From assembly GCA_032173965.1 (NCBI GenBank), contig CM063285.1, positions 24,587,660-24,651,659 of the forward strand: 64,000 bases of DNA, read 5' to 3'. Within the stretch, counting starts at the first letter, position 1, and every line of letters starts with the position of its first letter. This document shows positions 24,857 through 40,030 of this stretch, piece by piece. Under the pieces are notes generated by a model. That model saw only the letters and a program-made list of their open reading frames with translations. It ran no database searches and was not told the origin of the DNA. The translations under genes and the position numbers were made by a program. The stretch comes from Sitta carolinensis (taxonomy: Eukaryota; Chordata; Aves; Passeriformes; Sittidae).

Positions 24857-27800
24857 GGAACTCACACTGTGTTCAATCACACATAGAAAGATTACTGTTT
24901 TGGTGATTTCAATGCACATTTTTGAGAAATCTATAAATCTGCATTTTGAGATATAGTTGAGTACACATCAGGTCCATATGGTTATCTTCAGCTCCATAGT
25001 TTGTGATTTTTTTTTTTTTTCTGGAATGTATTCAGGTTTTGAGGTACATTATTTCCACAGCACTATTACTCATTTTTTTCTTGTTCACAGCTACACTATG
25101 TCTTATTCAGCAGGCTAATGTCTCTTGCTGTCTGCTTGTAGGTGTTAGCCAGGAAAAAAGATGCACATGCTAATAGATTTTTTTTTTTTTCCTGGAGGAA
25201 AATATACAAGCATAAATTTGACCAAATTGTCTTTTATTTATGGAGGGGGAGCATCTCTTGCAAGTAAATTTTGCAAAGGACTGAAAGAAGTTAGTGGAAT
25301 AAATATGGATGCAAATTCACCAAATAATCACTCAGAAATCTGAGTGAAATATCAGTGTGAAAACGAGGTCTAAAGGAAAGTAAATATGACAGCTTTAAAA
25401 TTAGTTTTGACATCTGATTGGAACTGGTATGTAAGCTGGGGAAAGGCAACGTCATGTTCAAAACTAGGGAGTTAAAAAAGACTGAATTAATAGGCCTATA
25501 GCCCTGCATATGTTGGGGTTGTTCGACATTAGAATTACTCCAGGGGCAGGAATCTAAGGAGGAAAATTTCAAGAGTTATTTATTATTTTTATGCAATAAT
25601 TTATGCAAGAAATAGAAAGTAAGTTGGAAAAGCACAATTTTCCCTCCACATTATGCACTATGTTAAACTGAATAGGAATACTCCATGCTTATGGTAAACC
25701 AAGTTGATTATGGATCAAATGTAGATTATTAAGGCTGAAAAGCAGAATAAAAATGAAGAGTAGGGTGTTGCAATGGAGGCTTAAAAGGAGGTGGAAGACC
25801 AATCTAAGGCAAAGATGCTCTGAAGCATCAGGGCTAATGGTGAAGAACCTCATTGTTCATCAGTATTATAATCTATGATTTGGGGAATATTATTTTAACC
25901 CCTTGCCTTCACCGTGCACATCTGTGTAGAATTCCTTCACTGGGCTTCTGAACACATCATGCACACTCATGTTGCCCCTGATCTGAGTGCAAAGCTAACA
26001 ATGTTGATTCATTGTTGTGCTGATAATGCTCAATTCAGAAAAAAAATAACCTCAAAAACTAGTAAATTAATTTTCCTTCGAAATCTTTGTACCACATGCA
26101 GATGTTAATTATTTCCTATATGATTTCTGTCATTTAGGTGAAGAATCCATGTGTGCCTTCAATGACCCCAAGTAGGTTGTTAGCTGCAACAGAGAAACAG
26201 GACTTCAGAGGGAGTTGCTAACCTTCACTGACTGGCCTGTCAGCCAGAGAATGATACAGAGCACCTTCAAAAGGTCCCCTAAGTAATGAGCACTAAGGAG
26301 GGTTATAATGGGCCCATCATTAGCTCCAGCTAATATTTTGACCTAATGCCCACAAATACTACAGGTGTCATGCAGGGCCACCATAGGATTAATCTGCAGG
26401 ATATTTTGAGGCTATATGATGACAACACATTTCTTCAGCATTTTTCCTGACTTGTATACCTTTATATATGTATTTTATAAAATGCAGGTAAATTATGACC
26501 ACTTGCATATATTGCATATATGTTTTTCTAATTCTTTCCTCAACCTCAGTCACCTATAGTGATGAATGAAACCAAGTACATAGCCATATAAAAGAAAAAA
26601 TAAATGGCAAGGCATTAACAGCTTACCGTCTAACAAGGATGCAACAAAATATAAATACAGCTACTAAAAACCTCACCCTTTCTCCTATTTTGTGTTCTTC
26701 CTTTAAACTGTTTTTTTGTTTGTTTGTTTTGACTTTTTGTGTCTGTGTTTTGGCTTTTTTTCTCACCAAATCCTGCTGCTACTTACAATTTTGAAGAGGA
26801 TGAAGGCTTGTGCACTCCACTTCTGCAAGTAAAGGGTCTCCTGTACACTTATTACCTGCCTTCCATGGAGAGTTTACTTTCATGATAAACAAATTCTTTT
26901 ACACCTTTCTCTAACGTGTTTGTTTTTAATTTTACTAAACTTATCTCTTTGGTCCTTCAAAATGTTGGACATTCTTGCCTTCTTACTTGATAGTAAAGAT
27001 CCTATTCATTGTGTTTGTTAAGGATCTACCTTTTCAGAAGTTAATGCTCTACTTCCTTTTGTTTTGGTAGTTTCTTTACATCACTTCCTAAGGAATAGCT
27101 GTGACTTTGTAAGATGAACTGAGTAAACATTTATATAATTTATATTCTCAACCAGATTTAGGCACAAGTTCATCTATTTGCCTGCACTCCTATCAGCATT
27201 GCATGACATTTAAATTTTATTAATCTGTGTAAACTGCTGAGTGAATTTCATGTGGTCATAACTTGAAAGTCTTATTGTAGAATGCATCAAATATAATAAG
27301 ACAATTCATACAGTTTTTGCCCAATACTACCAAAGACATATTGAAACTTTATTATCAGCTCATTTTGTAATAGGAAATTTATATAAGAAAGGGCAATATT
27401 TGACTGAAAAATACTTTAAAATTCTTTCCACAAACACCTTCATCCTTTTGCCATCCCCTGCTTCCCCTCTCCCTTCCCCTGCCAGCTTCATGGTTTTGTC
27501 TTCTTGTATCATTCGTATAAAAAACAATTGCATCCCAAATGCCAGGTGTTATTTAAACTTGATAAAGGAACAAATATTTTAAGTATTCATTCTGGAATAT
27601 CAGTTAATTAAAGCAAAAATGTCTAATAAGATGGTAAAATCATCTTTAAAATTCTTTAAAAATGATACAAATTGAGCTAAAATTTAAACTTAGGTTAATA
27701 AGTGGAAATCCTATTCTTGGATTCACTGAAATATAGAGTTCAGGCTATATATTTGTGTGTGTGCTCATACAGATTGTTTTTTCTTTAAATTATGTAATTG

Positions 27801-30800
27801 TAGATGAACAAAAGTTCCTTTTTCCTGGGCAGGAACTTGTTAAGATATAACACAGACTTCAAAAAGAAATGTTAGATGCTGGTTTAAAATTGAGGAACTA
27901 AAGCTTATTATATTTATGATTATCTTTATAATAATTTAAGTTAACTATCCGCATTTGATGCTGCAATATTGATAGAAATGGATTCTACATCACAATGCCA
28001 ATTTAGATAACTTATTAAAGGTGCTATAATTTTGGGGAGTTGGATAATGTTAAACTCTAAAAGGCCATTGCAAATAATTTCATTCATTGAGAAACAGCAC
28101 TTAGCCGAAAAGAGAAGAGAAAAGAAAGTGCTTTGGATGACATTTAACTTGACTTCATTTTTGGGCATGAGACCTTGAAATTCTCATAAGGGCTTAGTGA
28201 ATACAAATCAATGTTTTGTTAGGGTTTTTTGTTTTTTTTTTTTTCTTCCTTTCTTAATGGGTTATTTTCAAGGACATTCAAGCAATCTCAGCACAGTCTT
28301 TTTTTCCTTAAAAGAAAAAGAATGAAAACTTTTCTTGAGACAAAGACATTCAGTCCTTAAATGATAAAGTCTGATCAATCCATGTTTGTTGTTTCTTTTT
28401 CTTTTGCCACTAAAAATAAATCCTTCAGGAGAACATTTCTTTAGCTCACTTTTTCATTATTTCCAGAGGCAAAAGCTGGCAAGGCAATTTATAATTCAAT
28501 TTTTGCTAAATCCACAACACCTAATATATATGTCAGGCATTTCAACGGCAGGGTACTTTGGGGATAGGTGATAAATTGTGCTGATTATAAGTGCAAGCTG
28601 TTCTTCTAAAATATCATATCCAAAAGAAGGCAAGTATTATTAGGAGAATGTAATGTATCTTTAGAATGTCCAGAAACATAAGAGATAATCACTTCATGTG
28701 AATATATATTCCCTTGAGTTTTACAGCTCAATATTAAGGTTTTACCATGGTTTTGATAGCACTCATCTGAATGGAGGGACCATCATAAGTTGGTAGTCTT
28801 TCAGCAGCCACATAGCTCTTAGGCCTGCAATAATTCTTTTCTCCTAAAAAAGAGCTTTATTATGAAACCTGAAACATGGTCATAATAATTTTCTGATTAT
28901 GTTGGGGAATATGAAAAGTCTAAATATTATTCTGTAGTATAATCTCTCCTGATCTTTTAAACAACTTTTCAATGTTTCCACGTATTTTCCTGTGGCGTAC
29001 ACATGGCTAATTGTTTATCAGTACTGCTGAGCAAAACCAAAACTCTTCTTCATAATAATCTTGGTTGTTAAGGTAATCTGAAAATGAGGAAAAATTTAAT
29101 GAGAACTTTCCTGTCAGTTTCTGATTTTTTTAAACAGAAATCTGTTATTATTATATAGATGAGATCAACATATCAAATACAAACAGGCAGAACCAAAAAA
29201 CCAAATAAATATAAACGGGTGGTTGAGTTTTGGGGAGCAATGGAAACCTTTTTAATTTTATTATGTTGGCCTGAATCTACCTTGTCTGATTTTGACTTAG
29301 TTGCTCAGCAGATGCCTCTTGTTTGTCTTGCCAACCATAATTTGTATCCTGATCAGACTCTCTGAGGAACAGAGTGATTTTGTGACTTTTTTAAAATCAG
29401 TTTAGTAGTCATCCTATACTATCATCCAGTTTCAGGCATATTTCCTTCTCTTTATCTTTTCAGGATATTGTTTTCTTGCTTTAAAGGCAAGCACTCTTCT
29501 TTTTTTCTAAAACAGGAAAAATTCACCTTCAAGGAAAGAAAATAAAATTACAAATTTTATGTGCATATAAGATTAAATAAAGTGTCAGTAATAAAATCAA
29601 TGAGGCTTAGAGTAGAAAGAGAAAGTTCCAAAAGCTCCTGTTCTTTCTAGTTTCTGTTTGCTACTTTTCTCAGTTTATTTCAAATTTTATCCTAAATCTT
29701 CTCTAGCAGTTCTCCTTATTTTCTATAGTATCAGCAATCTTTGTAGACTCAAGTTCTTCAATCCTTCTTGCCCTAAAACTCTTAGTTTTTGTATCATCTA
29801 AACTCATTTAATGAAGAAGATGAACAAAATTGGAAAACAAATGATCACCCCTGAAACAGACCAGCTTAGTGTGCACACTTGTCTGAAAGACTGATGAGAT
29901 AATACCTGCAAAAGAATGGTCTGCTCTGACAGGAAAAGGAGAACCAATGTATCCAGAGCACCCAATAGCTCATCTGGCAGTAAATGAGAGGTCAAAATGT
30001 CACTCTTCCAGTCCTGCCCCTTGTGGTGTTAGAAATCTATGAAAGAAGTCCTAATATCTTCTCAACACTATTACAGGCATTCTTACAGCATGGATGGGAA
30101 ATTAAAAGTGGGTGGAAGTGTAGATAGAAAGGATATATTCTCAAAGGAAAAATGAAACAACATTGGAGAAGGATTGAAAAACTCTGCAAGGAAGTCAGTG
30201 AGTCAGATACTCTTTAGCAAGGGGCAGGGAGAGATGCTTCAAGGTATTTGAAGAATAGCAAAGAATAAAATGAGGAAAAACATGAAAGTATTTTAGTCTC
30301 ATTTTAGTCTTTCTCTCTGAGATTCAAAAATAATTCCTTAAAAAGAGGGATAAATGTAGTTGAGGATTGCTTGCTCATGATTGATGATACAAGGCAGGCA
30401 TGGTTTCTGCTTGGCTACTTGGGCAGAGAAGGACACTTATAATACCCTTCTAGATAAAGACATGCTGAAATTTGTAAGGCTGTTAGTTGAACTTAATCTC
30501 ACACTGGTAAAAGCTGTTACTACAGCAAGTCAGATTGAATCAGCTATTAATAATGCAAAGATGTCATTACTTCTCAAAAGAGATTCTTAGCACAGCTTGT
30601 AGGAGAGAATAATATTTTTCATGTTATTAGAAGAAGGCATAGAAGGGAACATTATCTACTTACTGTATGAGTAGCAAGGTTTTTTTTTTTTTTGTTTGTT
30701 TTTTTTTTTTTTTTTCTGAAGGGGTTTTAAAGAGCAAAAAAAGACACAGACTAAAGGAGTTAAATTGTCCATTTTTTCTTATAATTCTCCATTAGATAAA

Positions 30801-33800
30801 ATTTGGGATTCCATTATTACAAAATTCCTATTATGGATACATTCGTGTCCTTGAAAAGCCTGGTAAAGAAGAAGGTAATTTTTTCAGAGGCAATGTTTAT
30901 TTTTGAACGTATTTGTCTATGCCCTGATGACACATGAAAGACTTGTGAGAGTCCTTATGAGTTTAATGGGACAGAATTGATGCTGGCCTGTAAATATTCT
31001 CAAGCCAGTGTAAAAACCATAGTTCTCAACCATCTGGAGTAAGAGCAGACTTTTGGTATAGATGCAGACTTTTTACTGTTTTCACATTCTTGGGCTTTTT
31101 TTGGTGGTTTTTGTGGGTGTTTTCCTTTGCTTTTTGGTTGGGGAAGGACTTATTAATTAGTTGGTGGATTTTGGAGACTATTTATCATATCTTCTCTACT
31201 TGTTTATGAATTTTTACACAAAAGTTTAGAATTTGAATCACTGATTTAGTGTTTCTAAAACTTCTCTTGCTGAGAAGGTTGAAGAAGACAGGAAGGTTGT
31301 ATTGTCTTGTGAGTGTCAGGGACCTTGAATACAGTCAAAGCATCTATTTTGATATTGAAATATAGATAAATATTTTCAAAATAAATACAAATACAGGTCA
31401 TCCTGAACATTATACTTGTTAAGTGGACTGTTAAAATTCAGACCTCACACAAGGGCCAGCCTTCAGCCAGTCCTCTAATTATGAGAGTCTGTTTCTGTAC
31501 TCTCCTTAAAATTAGAAAATTGAATAAATATCCAATTCTTTTCTCTTTTTCATAGCAGTCAGGAGAGTTTAGTCTGTCTTTCAAAGGATTTTGCAGAAAC
31601 ATCCTGTTGGGTGCGTGTGCTCTTAAAGAGGTGGTAATATAGTGCTGGAAGCAATGGGTGAAGAAGACAAGACCAGCATCTGAGCAGTGTGCTGGAAATG
31701 CCAAGGTGCCACTAAAGTAGTCCATTGGACTTTACATATTCATACGGCAGAAAAATATGGACATAGAGTCTGGATCAACCTTGTCTTCTCTAAATCTGAG
31801 CAGATGTAAATCTTTTCTCAAAAAATGTGATGAAATTTTTAATGAAAGAAATCTCTTCAGATGATGTCATAGGCCTGAAAATATATGGTAGGATCAAAAA
31901 AGTACAATTAAGGTTTTCTTAAATTACTTCAAAGTAAATGTGATTTGTTTTTAATTAGTTCAAAGGCTTCTGTGAGAGATATTCCTCCTGGCTTTCTACT
32001 ACTACCAAACATTGAAGAATAAATGGGAATTGTATCCATCTGAATATGGAAAATCAGGAAATTCCTTACAAGATGGTCCCCCTGTTTTGTTGCAAAACCC
32101 AGGTATTTAGGGTTGAGATTTTTGCAAGAAATATTTGCTGTCATTAAGAGGGTACAAAGAGGGAAAGATAACAAGACTGTAATTAATTTTATAATGCTGA
32201 GGAAATTTTAGCTAAGTTAAAATAAATAGAGACCTTGGGCAAATGGAAATCAAACTTTCAATTCCTCTAAAATAGATTCTGGCTCATTCTATCTAGCTGA
32301 CACTTTGATGTGTTTAAATCCTTGCAGACGCTATGTAAGAACTGAATCCAGGCCAACTACACCCCCTCTGCCCTTGCAAAGGCAGAAGCAATGGTATCTC
32401 AATAGTAAGAGAACCAGCTTGTGCAAGAAGGAGATTTGTAGATATAACATGAACAGTGGCTGTCATTAAAAGATTCAAATGACTTTCAAAAGAAGGAAAA
32501 AGGCAATGAACATAGTATTTATTTTACTGTACTTCAACAGTAATTTCATAATCAGAGGTATCTTTAAAAGTATAAGCACTTCCCATTCCTACAGTTAATA
32601 GCCTAAAACTGTACATCCATAACAGTACTCTTGCAATAAGCAACAAAACAAATAGTTTGTAAATCAAGGTATTTACAAGATTCCAGTAACAATAAAGTTT
32701 GTGCTCTCAACAATTTTTTTGCTGTGAACTGGACACAAAAAAGTCAGGAAACATGAGGAAACCCGAAGACAGTATAATTCTAGCACTTGGTTTTAATTAA
32801 AAACTTTTTCTAGACTTAAGCCACATGTTACTTGTATATATCATCAGGATACAGGAAAGAAGAGAAATTTCACTGAGGCTTGTTAACCCAATATTCAAAG
32901 CAGTTCAGTTAAGAGAAGGAGACCATACAATTAATAGGGAAAGCTGTGAAACACAGGTGAAATTCTTTCAGTGAAATTGGAATGATGGCACTTTGTAGCA
33001 TGGCATTCTGAAAAGACACCAGAGGCTCTGTAAGGAGAAATTAATCCTTTCTTTATTTTCATAACATATTCTCTTGAATGTCTAAAGCATCAGAAACAGC
33101 CACTTACTAGATCTAAAAAGTGATCAAACAATTAAAAATTCAATTTTTCCTGAATAATTAAAGGCAACTCCCAAATGAAGCTCCTGTGTAATGTGAGGGT
33201 TTTTTAGCTTTTAGTTTTTACACAGTCAGTGAAGTTAAGTGTTAGTATCCCAAGCTGAATTTTCTGATTGGAAAGAAAGTAAAAAAAAGATTTAAAAATT
33301 CTGTGATTCATTCAGAGTAACTGAAACTTATTCTATAAATATTCCAGTATACAATGCAGGACTGTAGCCAAATAAAGTACTCTCTGATGGATTTGGAAGT
33401 ACATAGGAAGGTGGATCAGCTGCAAAAAATTCTTATCTGAAAAAGGATTGTCTTCCAAGGCTGCTTGTGAAATAGCTTTAGCAATGAAATATTTGCTAAA
33501 ACAAGAAAGGAAAACCGCCAGATGACAAAATGGGATGGATAAAGTGCATGACACAACAAAACAAAAAGCTTTCCTTAAAACTCCATTGTCATAACATATT
33601 CCTCCACTGGGTCCACGAACAAAACACTTCCCAGGAAGTGCAGTGCAAGAGCAGGAGGTCAATGAAAGTTATAGATGGGGAAACAAATGCAGTTGAGATG
33701 TTCAGAATGGGGTGTAGAGCACAGAGCTGTGAGTCAGAGCAGCTCTGAACACTGTGCTGAGCACAGGGCAGGAAAGTACACAGGAACAAGCATATTCTGG

Positions 33801-34199
33801 GCCTGAGCCGAGCTGAGTACATCTGAAGTGTTCTTACAGACAAGCTACTTTAAGAAAAAAAATGATGTCACTCTTTTTACATTGCAAAAATGTAGGCTAG
33901 CATACCCTCCTGATGGGGAGTGCAGATACAGTGATAGGGCCAGGAGAGCTATGCTTGAGGTTAACTGAATGCCTAACATGTGTGTCCAAGTGGGAGGAAA
34001 CTGTGGTGAGACAAGAAATGAGAGAAATAATTCATTTAGTGTCTGGCATGATGACTGAATTTCTTTAAAGACAATTTCTTTATATCGTGTAGGCTTGTGG
34101 GATTTTTGTGTCTTTCTTTACTGTCGCTGGAAAGAAGTACATCTCCTTGCTAGGACTAAATTATGATCACTTCAGTTTTGTGACTATTAATCAAGAGAA
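24857..34199. other. Long non-coding stretch, no gene seen
   Basis: AT-rich unique sequence with poly(T) runs at 25,007-25,020 and 30,680-30,715 and T/G-rich stretches near 26,710-26,760 and 31,090-31,140. About 26,160-26,420 is more balanced in composition and could be a conserved element. A phrase near 25,513 resembles an internal piece of CR1 but is too short to call. Confidence 0.5.
30680..30715. repeat. Interrupted poly(T) tract
   Basis: Fourteen T, then gtttg, then about seventeen T. A low-complexity tract with no target-site duplication found next to it. Confidence 0.9.
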
Positions 34200-35226
34200 G
34201 GCATTTGCAAGCCTTTCCCAGCCACATATCCTTTGAGGGTTTTGAAAGCTATAGAATGCAGTTTGTTATCTGTCACTGCGAGGCCGTGCCAAGTTCCATG
34301 ATGCAGTGAAAGCAAAGTCATACGCTGCAGCTGACACTTTCCCACTGACCTCAGCTCATTGCACTGCATAAACAGAAGCTATTACAAGTCAATATGGTTC
34401 TTGGAGTGGGTCTATGCTGAAAGGAGTGCAAGAAAGCTTTCCAGGTTTCTGCAAGGTTCAAAGCGAACAATGTGCTTTTCCTGTCACATCAGCAGACAAA
34501 GCTGTCATATCCTCAGTTCACCTCATAAATAATGGGCATAGAGGACAGTCGTATAAGGCTGCAGTTCAAAAGGGTTGTAATCTGACAGCAGACACTGCCT
34601 TTCCTTGACATGCTCACCTTTAGCCATGTTTAATGCTTGGTGTGTTCCAGTTTAATACTGCCTGCTTGGTGAATGGACACCCAGGCTTGTAGGCAAGGCC
34701 TTGCAAGGAAAAGCCACTGGGCAAAGGATGAAAAAACATTTTTGGCTAAAGCCTGGCAGCACTACGGCAGCCTCTGTGAGAAGACACAAATTTAGGAGCC
34801 GGTCACCAGGGTTGGGGACCTGCCCCAAACCTTTCCTGTGTTGGTGGCAGCTGCCAAGGAAGGGGATTGAAAGAAATTGGCTCTGGCCTCCAGGGAGCCA
34901 ACACCAGTCTGGAGGTGGTGGTGGGCAGAGGGGTTGTTTTGTTTCCTGCCCCATCCCCGGAGGTAAATGTGAAGGATTGGAGAAATAAAGCAGGGATTTA
35001 TTGGGAGGGAGCAGATTTACTAGGAACTAGTGGGCAGGGAAGCATTAACCTTCTGCTCCCTCTGCGAGCTGATCTGATGGTGGTGGGGCACACAGCTCCT
35101 GTCTCTGCCTGTCTTTCTCTCAGGGTCCTCAAAACAGGCTGTGAGGCCATGGCACCCTGTATGGGGGCATTTCATTTCCTCCCTTTCCCCCGTGATCTGC
35201 CAATGTAAACAACTGCCTACTTTCAC
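34200..35226. other. GC-richer, stop-poor patch
   Basis: The interval is clearly less AT-rich than its flanks, especially 34,780-35,190. It has overlapping open frames on both strands (plus 34,701-34,988 and 34,867-35,208; minus 34,652-34,954 and 35,020-35,226). Stop-poor frames on both strands are expected where GC content rises, so they do not indicate a protein. No transposon or domain was recognised. An old repeat, an exon of a non-coding transcript or a conserved element are all possible. Confidence 0.25.
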
Positions 35227-37650
35227 CTAAACTGAAAACCTGATCTGCCTCTAATCACATTGGGTGACTGTTGACATGTGTAGAGTTTGATATTTTGATA
35301 ATATTATATGTCTGTGATAATACTTCATTACAGTTATGTCCTTGGCTATAATTCTTTCAACACAGTCACTTTTGTACTGCTCTTAGAGTTACAGGAAAGC
35401 GTTGTAAGGCCACATTTTGCTCTGATGGTCACATTACAATTCAGATGATTTAGAATTAATCAGCATTCGATATACCTTTGAGAAAGAGCAAGCAATGCAT
35501 TTATTTCTCTTGTTTTTCTTCTAAAGGAAATTGTGCATGTGTTTGGGAGAAAGGGGAGAAGACTTTTTTCCCCTGCTCAGATTTACTTGTAATTTGAAAC
35601 CATTACTGGTGTGTTGTCATATAATATTATACTCCTCCATTTTACAGACTCCTTACAGTTATTGCCCTGATTACTTGCCAGCACAGAGGAGATCATTAAG
35701 CTATGACTTGAAAATTAGCATGCTGATCAGCAGTTTATACTATGAATCTGTGGGGGTTGATTCTTTGCATACAGAAAGAAGTGTAAGATTATGCTTTTAG
35801 TTTAATCTCTACTAAGTAATATGTCTTGTGATTGAACAGCAGAAACGTGCTCTTTAGTTTTGAGTGAATAAGGCAAACCTTCACTTAACATTTCTTTCAC
35901 TGATGGCAAATTCTCTGCATACATTTTATCAATAGTCTGAAATCCCATAAATGCTCCAGTGGAGATAATGCAATATTTCGTCATCTGCCAAAATTAAAGT
36001 TTAGGCGTTGTTTGAAAATTAATTTAGTGACTTGTAAAAACTTTAAGAATATTTCCAATACTTCTTTGAAGTAAAATTTTCCTTTGCATTGATAAATTAG
36101 AACATTTCATTTAGATAAACATAGAATGTATTGTGTTGCTATTGACTGTTTTTTATTAATCATATAAAGTAAGATTAAATTTGTTCTAGAAGTAGAGGAA
36201 TCTGTCACTTGAAAATGGTTACACTATTTTGAGACTAAATAATTGTATTTGCAAAGTTGCTCAATGTTTTCTAGAAATTTGTTCTGAAGATCATGGAAGC
36301 AGACTGTTAAATGCCTTCGTTTTGTTTCCTAAAACCAGAAAATTAGACCAATAAAAATATATTTTTGCAAGGAAGGTAGGAATCAAGTGCTTTTAAAATA
36401 GATTCTATGCTCAGACTGAAAGGTCAATTTTTGTAGTTGGATATAATTTCTGTAAAGTTTTCAGGAAGAAGTGCCTGACATATCTCTATCATCCAGAATG
36501 CTGAAGAGATTTATATTTTCAATTTGCTAAAGAACACACCTGGTACATCTTCCTGCCTGTAATCCTGAGCCCAAAAGATTCTGGACAATATGAAAGTGCC
36601 TCTTTTCCTGTTGCTGATAAGAGAAGATGGAGGTGAACAAACCTATGGAGGAGCAACTGGGAATGTCCTGACTTAATCCTTAATGAGAATTGTAAGAATG
36701 TTTTTCTTTTGCAATCTTATCATTAGACTGTCATCAGTAGTCAAGACAACAATATAATCCTGTTAGAGGCAGTCAAGACTATGGCCTTTCTTGGTTCATT
36801 TAGAATCACTCCACTACTGATGTTTGGCCTGAAGGCAGGGTTATTTCGATGTCTCCAGATGACAGAGTGTCTGCCAACCTGCAGAACACGCAAGCCCAAG
36901 TATCTCCTTGAGCATGGAGTTCAGCTTGACTCTCCATCATGCAAAGAGGATACCTGTCTATTATAGTTCTGTGATTCACTTTCCCAGCAGAAAGTTGGAG
37001 TTGTACCCTAACCACATGTAAATGTGTCTCTGGTGGAGATCTAAAGAAGGTCTGAAGATCATTACCCACACCTCCACAATATCTCTACAAGTCTCTGTAA
37101 ACCCCTAAATTCAAATGAGAGGTGTGACTCCTCTCTTACAGCATTTACAATTTTCACTGTGAGAAAGTACCTGCAGGTTTCAGATAAGATTGAAGGCCTT
37201 ATTTCTTATAATAACCTGATCTTTTTCACCTTTTAATTTTAATTTATATTTGTTTTTTGTGTAGTAGGAAAGAGTTATAAAGACAGGCACTGACTCTGCA
37301 GAGGTAGGAGCAAGAATTAATGCTTTGGAAGAAGAAGACATGACGACTGAGAATGAAACCTGAGAAAAACTTATGTTATTCTTCTTGCTGGCCTAGTTGT
37401 GTTTAACCAAAGGGGAAAAGAATTGATATAAGAAACAGGCAGGAACTAGCCCCAGCTGCTGTCTGTCTTTCCCACAAGTACCCATAACTCCTGAGCTTTT
37501 TGTGAAAGTCTCCCTCACATTTTTATTTTGTCCAGCCTGATTTTTTTCTCAGCAGATGTTAAAACCAACCTTTTGCTTGCAAGAAGTTTGGCTTTGATGA
37601 TTCATTGTAGTCTGGAAAAAAGTTCCAAATCAGCTGTTAGATAAGCAAAG

Positions 37651-37684
37651 AGTAAAGCAGTGTTTGGAGTAAAGCAGCATTTGG
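37651..37684. repeat. 17-bp tandem duplication
   Basis: agtaaagcagtgtttgg is followed directly by agtaaagcagcatttgg, two units with two mismatches. Confidence 0.85.
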
Positions 37685-39662
37685 AGAGTATAATTGGCAG
37701 AATAGTAACCTGGCTGATTACAAGGTGTTGGTGTTTCACCTACTAAACTAAATATTCACAATACCTTTTTCACTTAGGTGTCCAAACTATAGATGTATCT
37801 TTTCTTTCTCAATGAACTTTTCTTCCTTTTACTGACATTAGTTCTTCTTTTTATCCAATTAACCCAGAAAGAAAGCTTCTGGCAAGGCGAGTCAGCTGTT
37901 GTCTGCTGAAAAGAGACATACAAATCTTGTCACATAGCTTTTATTTCTATGGTCAGGAACCCTCAGGCCGGTTATTAAGGCAACTTAGGCTTGTGTGGAA
38001 CTTTGCTGTCTCCTGCACACTCTGAAATAAGATTACATGATGGAGAAGATCAATTTACTGAGAACATTTAAGCTCAGAATATTAAGCTTTTTGTGCAATC
38101 ACATCTCCTCTCTAGCTGTGTGGCAGAAAAGCTAGCCACAAGATCTTTGACAAATTAGATATTACCACATCTAACTGTGTATATTTAAGCTTATCAAACT
38201 GAATCGTTGCATTGTGACTGTGCTCTTACACAGACAAGGACTCCATTTAATAAATGCAGTGCCATTTAATAGTAATTAATCACCCAACTAAAATGTCACA
38301 TTAAGGTCAAAGAGACCAGGAGACAAAAAGAAGAGAACATTAAATTCAGCTGACAAACATAGGAAAAGAGAATATAGAGCCAAAGAAAGTTCTGGGACAT
38401 TGGCACTGGTAAAACATTTAATCCAAATTTCTTTACTTTCCGTTCAGTTCAGAAATAATCACATTCACTTGGTTCAAAGCAAGGTCATTTTTGTAACTTT
38501 TAAATGAAATTTCCTCATTGCGTGTACAGTGACAGCCCGTTGCAAGCTTGGAATTGTTGGTGCATTTTACAGATGTTGCGTTCTCAGTATTTGCTGTTTC
38601 CTTCCTCCCTCTTTCTCTCCTCCTTTTTTTTGCTATTATGACATTCTTCATTTTTGTGGAATTTTCCTCAACATGTACTGAATGCAAGCACCCTAGAAAG
38701 TCTCAAGTTTTTGGAGTTTACAATGCAGAATTTAATTTCACATTACTACTGTGTAGTGCTTTAACTTTTGTCGTGGCTTAATTTGATCATTCAACAGCAA
38801 CAAAACAAAAAAGAAGTTATTCAGTTAAATAAGAGGATTGTTTGTGTTCAATGTTTCTATAAACAGAAACTCTACATAGGAAGCCCTGTTTCAGAGGAAG
38901 CATATTTGCCATCTGCAGAAGCAAATATATGTGAAGTTTCTTATACTAAAAGTGGGATATTGCAGAAAAGGAAAAACCCCATTGTTAATTACACTTCTTC
39001 ATGATTGTGTTAATCAATTCCAGTGTAAGTGTATGAACAGGTTTATACACATGGCCCTATGTGTATATGTTTGCATTATTTCTCAGTGTGTCCTTTTTCT
39101 TTTCCTTTCTTTTACAGAATATAGAAGCAAACAATCACTACCCACTTTTAAACATATATTTTGAGAGGGTAAATATACTGGTTTATGTGCATGAAGACAT
39201 GAACTTGTAAAATACAGTCAAGGATGAATATATGTTATTGTCAGTGGATGTTACAAAATTCAGACAAATGGCTTCTAAATAGACTTGTTTTTTAAAACAT
39301 CTATCATTTCTGCTTCCTGTTCCAGAGTTCTCAGTTTTCTGTCCAAGGATTTTTGTATTAGCATTGTGAAAAAGAGTAATTCTTCAAAAATTACTCTACA
39401 TTTGGCAAGGTCTGTCTTTATAACTTCTACGTCAGTCCAAAGAATTTTGGCCTTTCCAAAGGTTAAATATTATCTTTCAAAAAATTGTGTAATTCTGCCT
39501 TTGTCAGGAAATGTCTTTATTTTCTATAATAACCTTTTCTTTCCTTACCTTTAATGTCAAAAAGTTCTCATATGAATGCTCAAAGTCATGATATTGAAAT
39601 ATTTGGCACTAATTTCTCATACTTAGATGTGTGACAAATATTAACCTGGTACTGGTACTGGC

Positions 39663-39692
39663 TCTAACACATCATGTTCTAACACGTCATGT
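39663..39692. repeat. 15-bp tandem duplication
   Basis: tctaacacatcatgt is followed directly by tctaacacgtcatgt with one mismatch. The neighbouring ggtactggtactgg is another two-copy slippage product. Confidence 0.85.
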
Positions 39693-40030
39693 TCTCATGT
39701 GTGAAGGGAAATCATAATTTGCGGTACTGGTTATCATACATTGATGTACATTTCAGGTTTTAATGAAAGCTTTGATGACGCAAAACTCCAGAGTTCTGGC
39801 AGTTACATCTGAATTACCTTTGCACACTTTGTAGATGAAAAATTACATTCTCTTTCAGTTGTCTACGGTTGTGATGATTTCTGGAAGAAAATACAGGTTC
39901 ACTGTATTTCCACTGAGCTTCTGGGACAATCCTATAGACACGACCCCATTTCTTACACAGCCCTGACATTCCACCAAGAAAAACATGTTTGACAGTATAG
40001 GGTAAAATATTATCTTGTTTATTTCATAAG

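Larger units (their letters stand above)
35227..40030. other. Non-coding stretch, no gene seen
   Basis: AT-rich unique sequence apart from two short tandem duplications listed separately. Overlapping short open frames around 38.4-39.5 kb show no consistent frame or motif. Confidence 0.5.

Noticed and set aside
24017..24919. Very long open frames on both strands (300 and 270 codons)
   Set aside because: They are translations of the TTCC/GGAA repeat, which lacks stop codons. The products are pure Lys/Glu/Gly/Arg or Phe/Leu/Pro/Ser repeats, not proteins.
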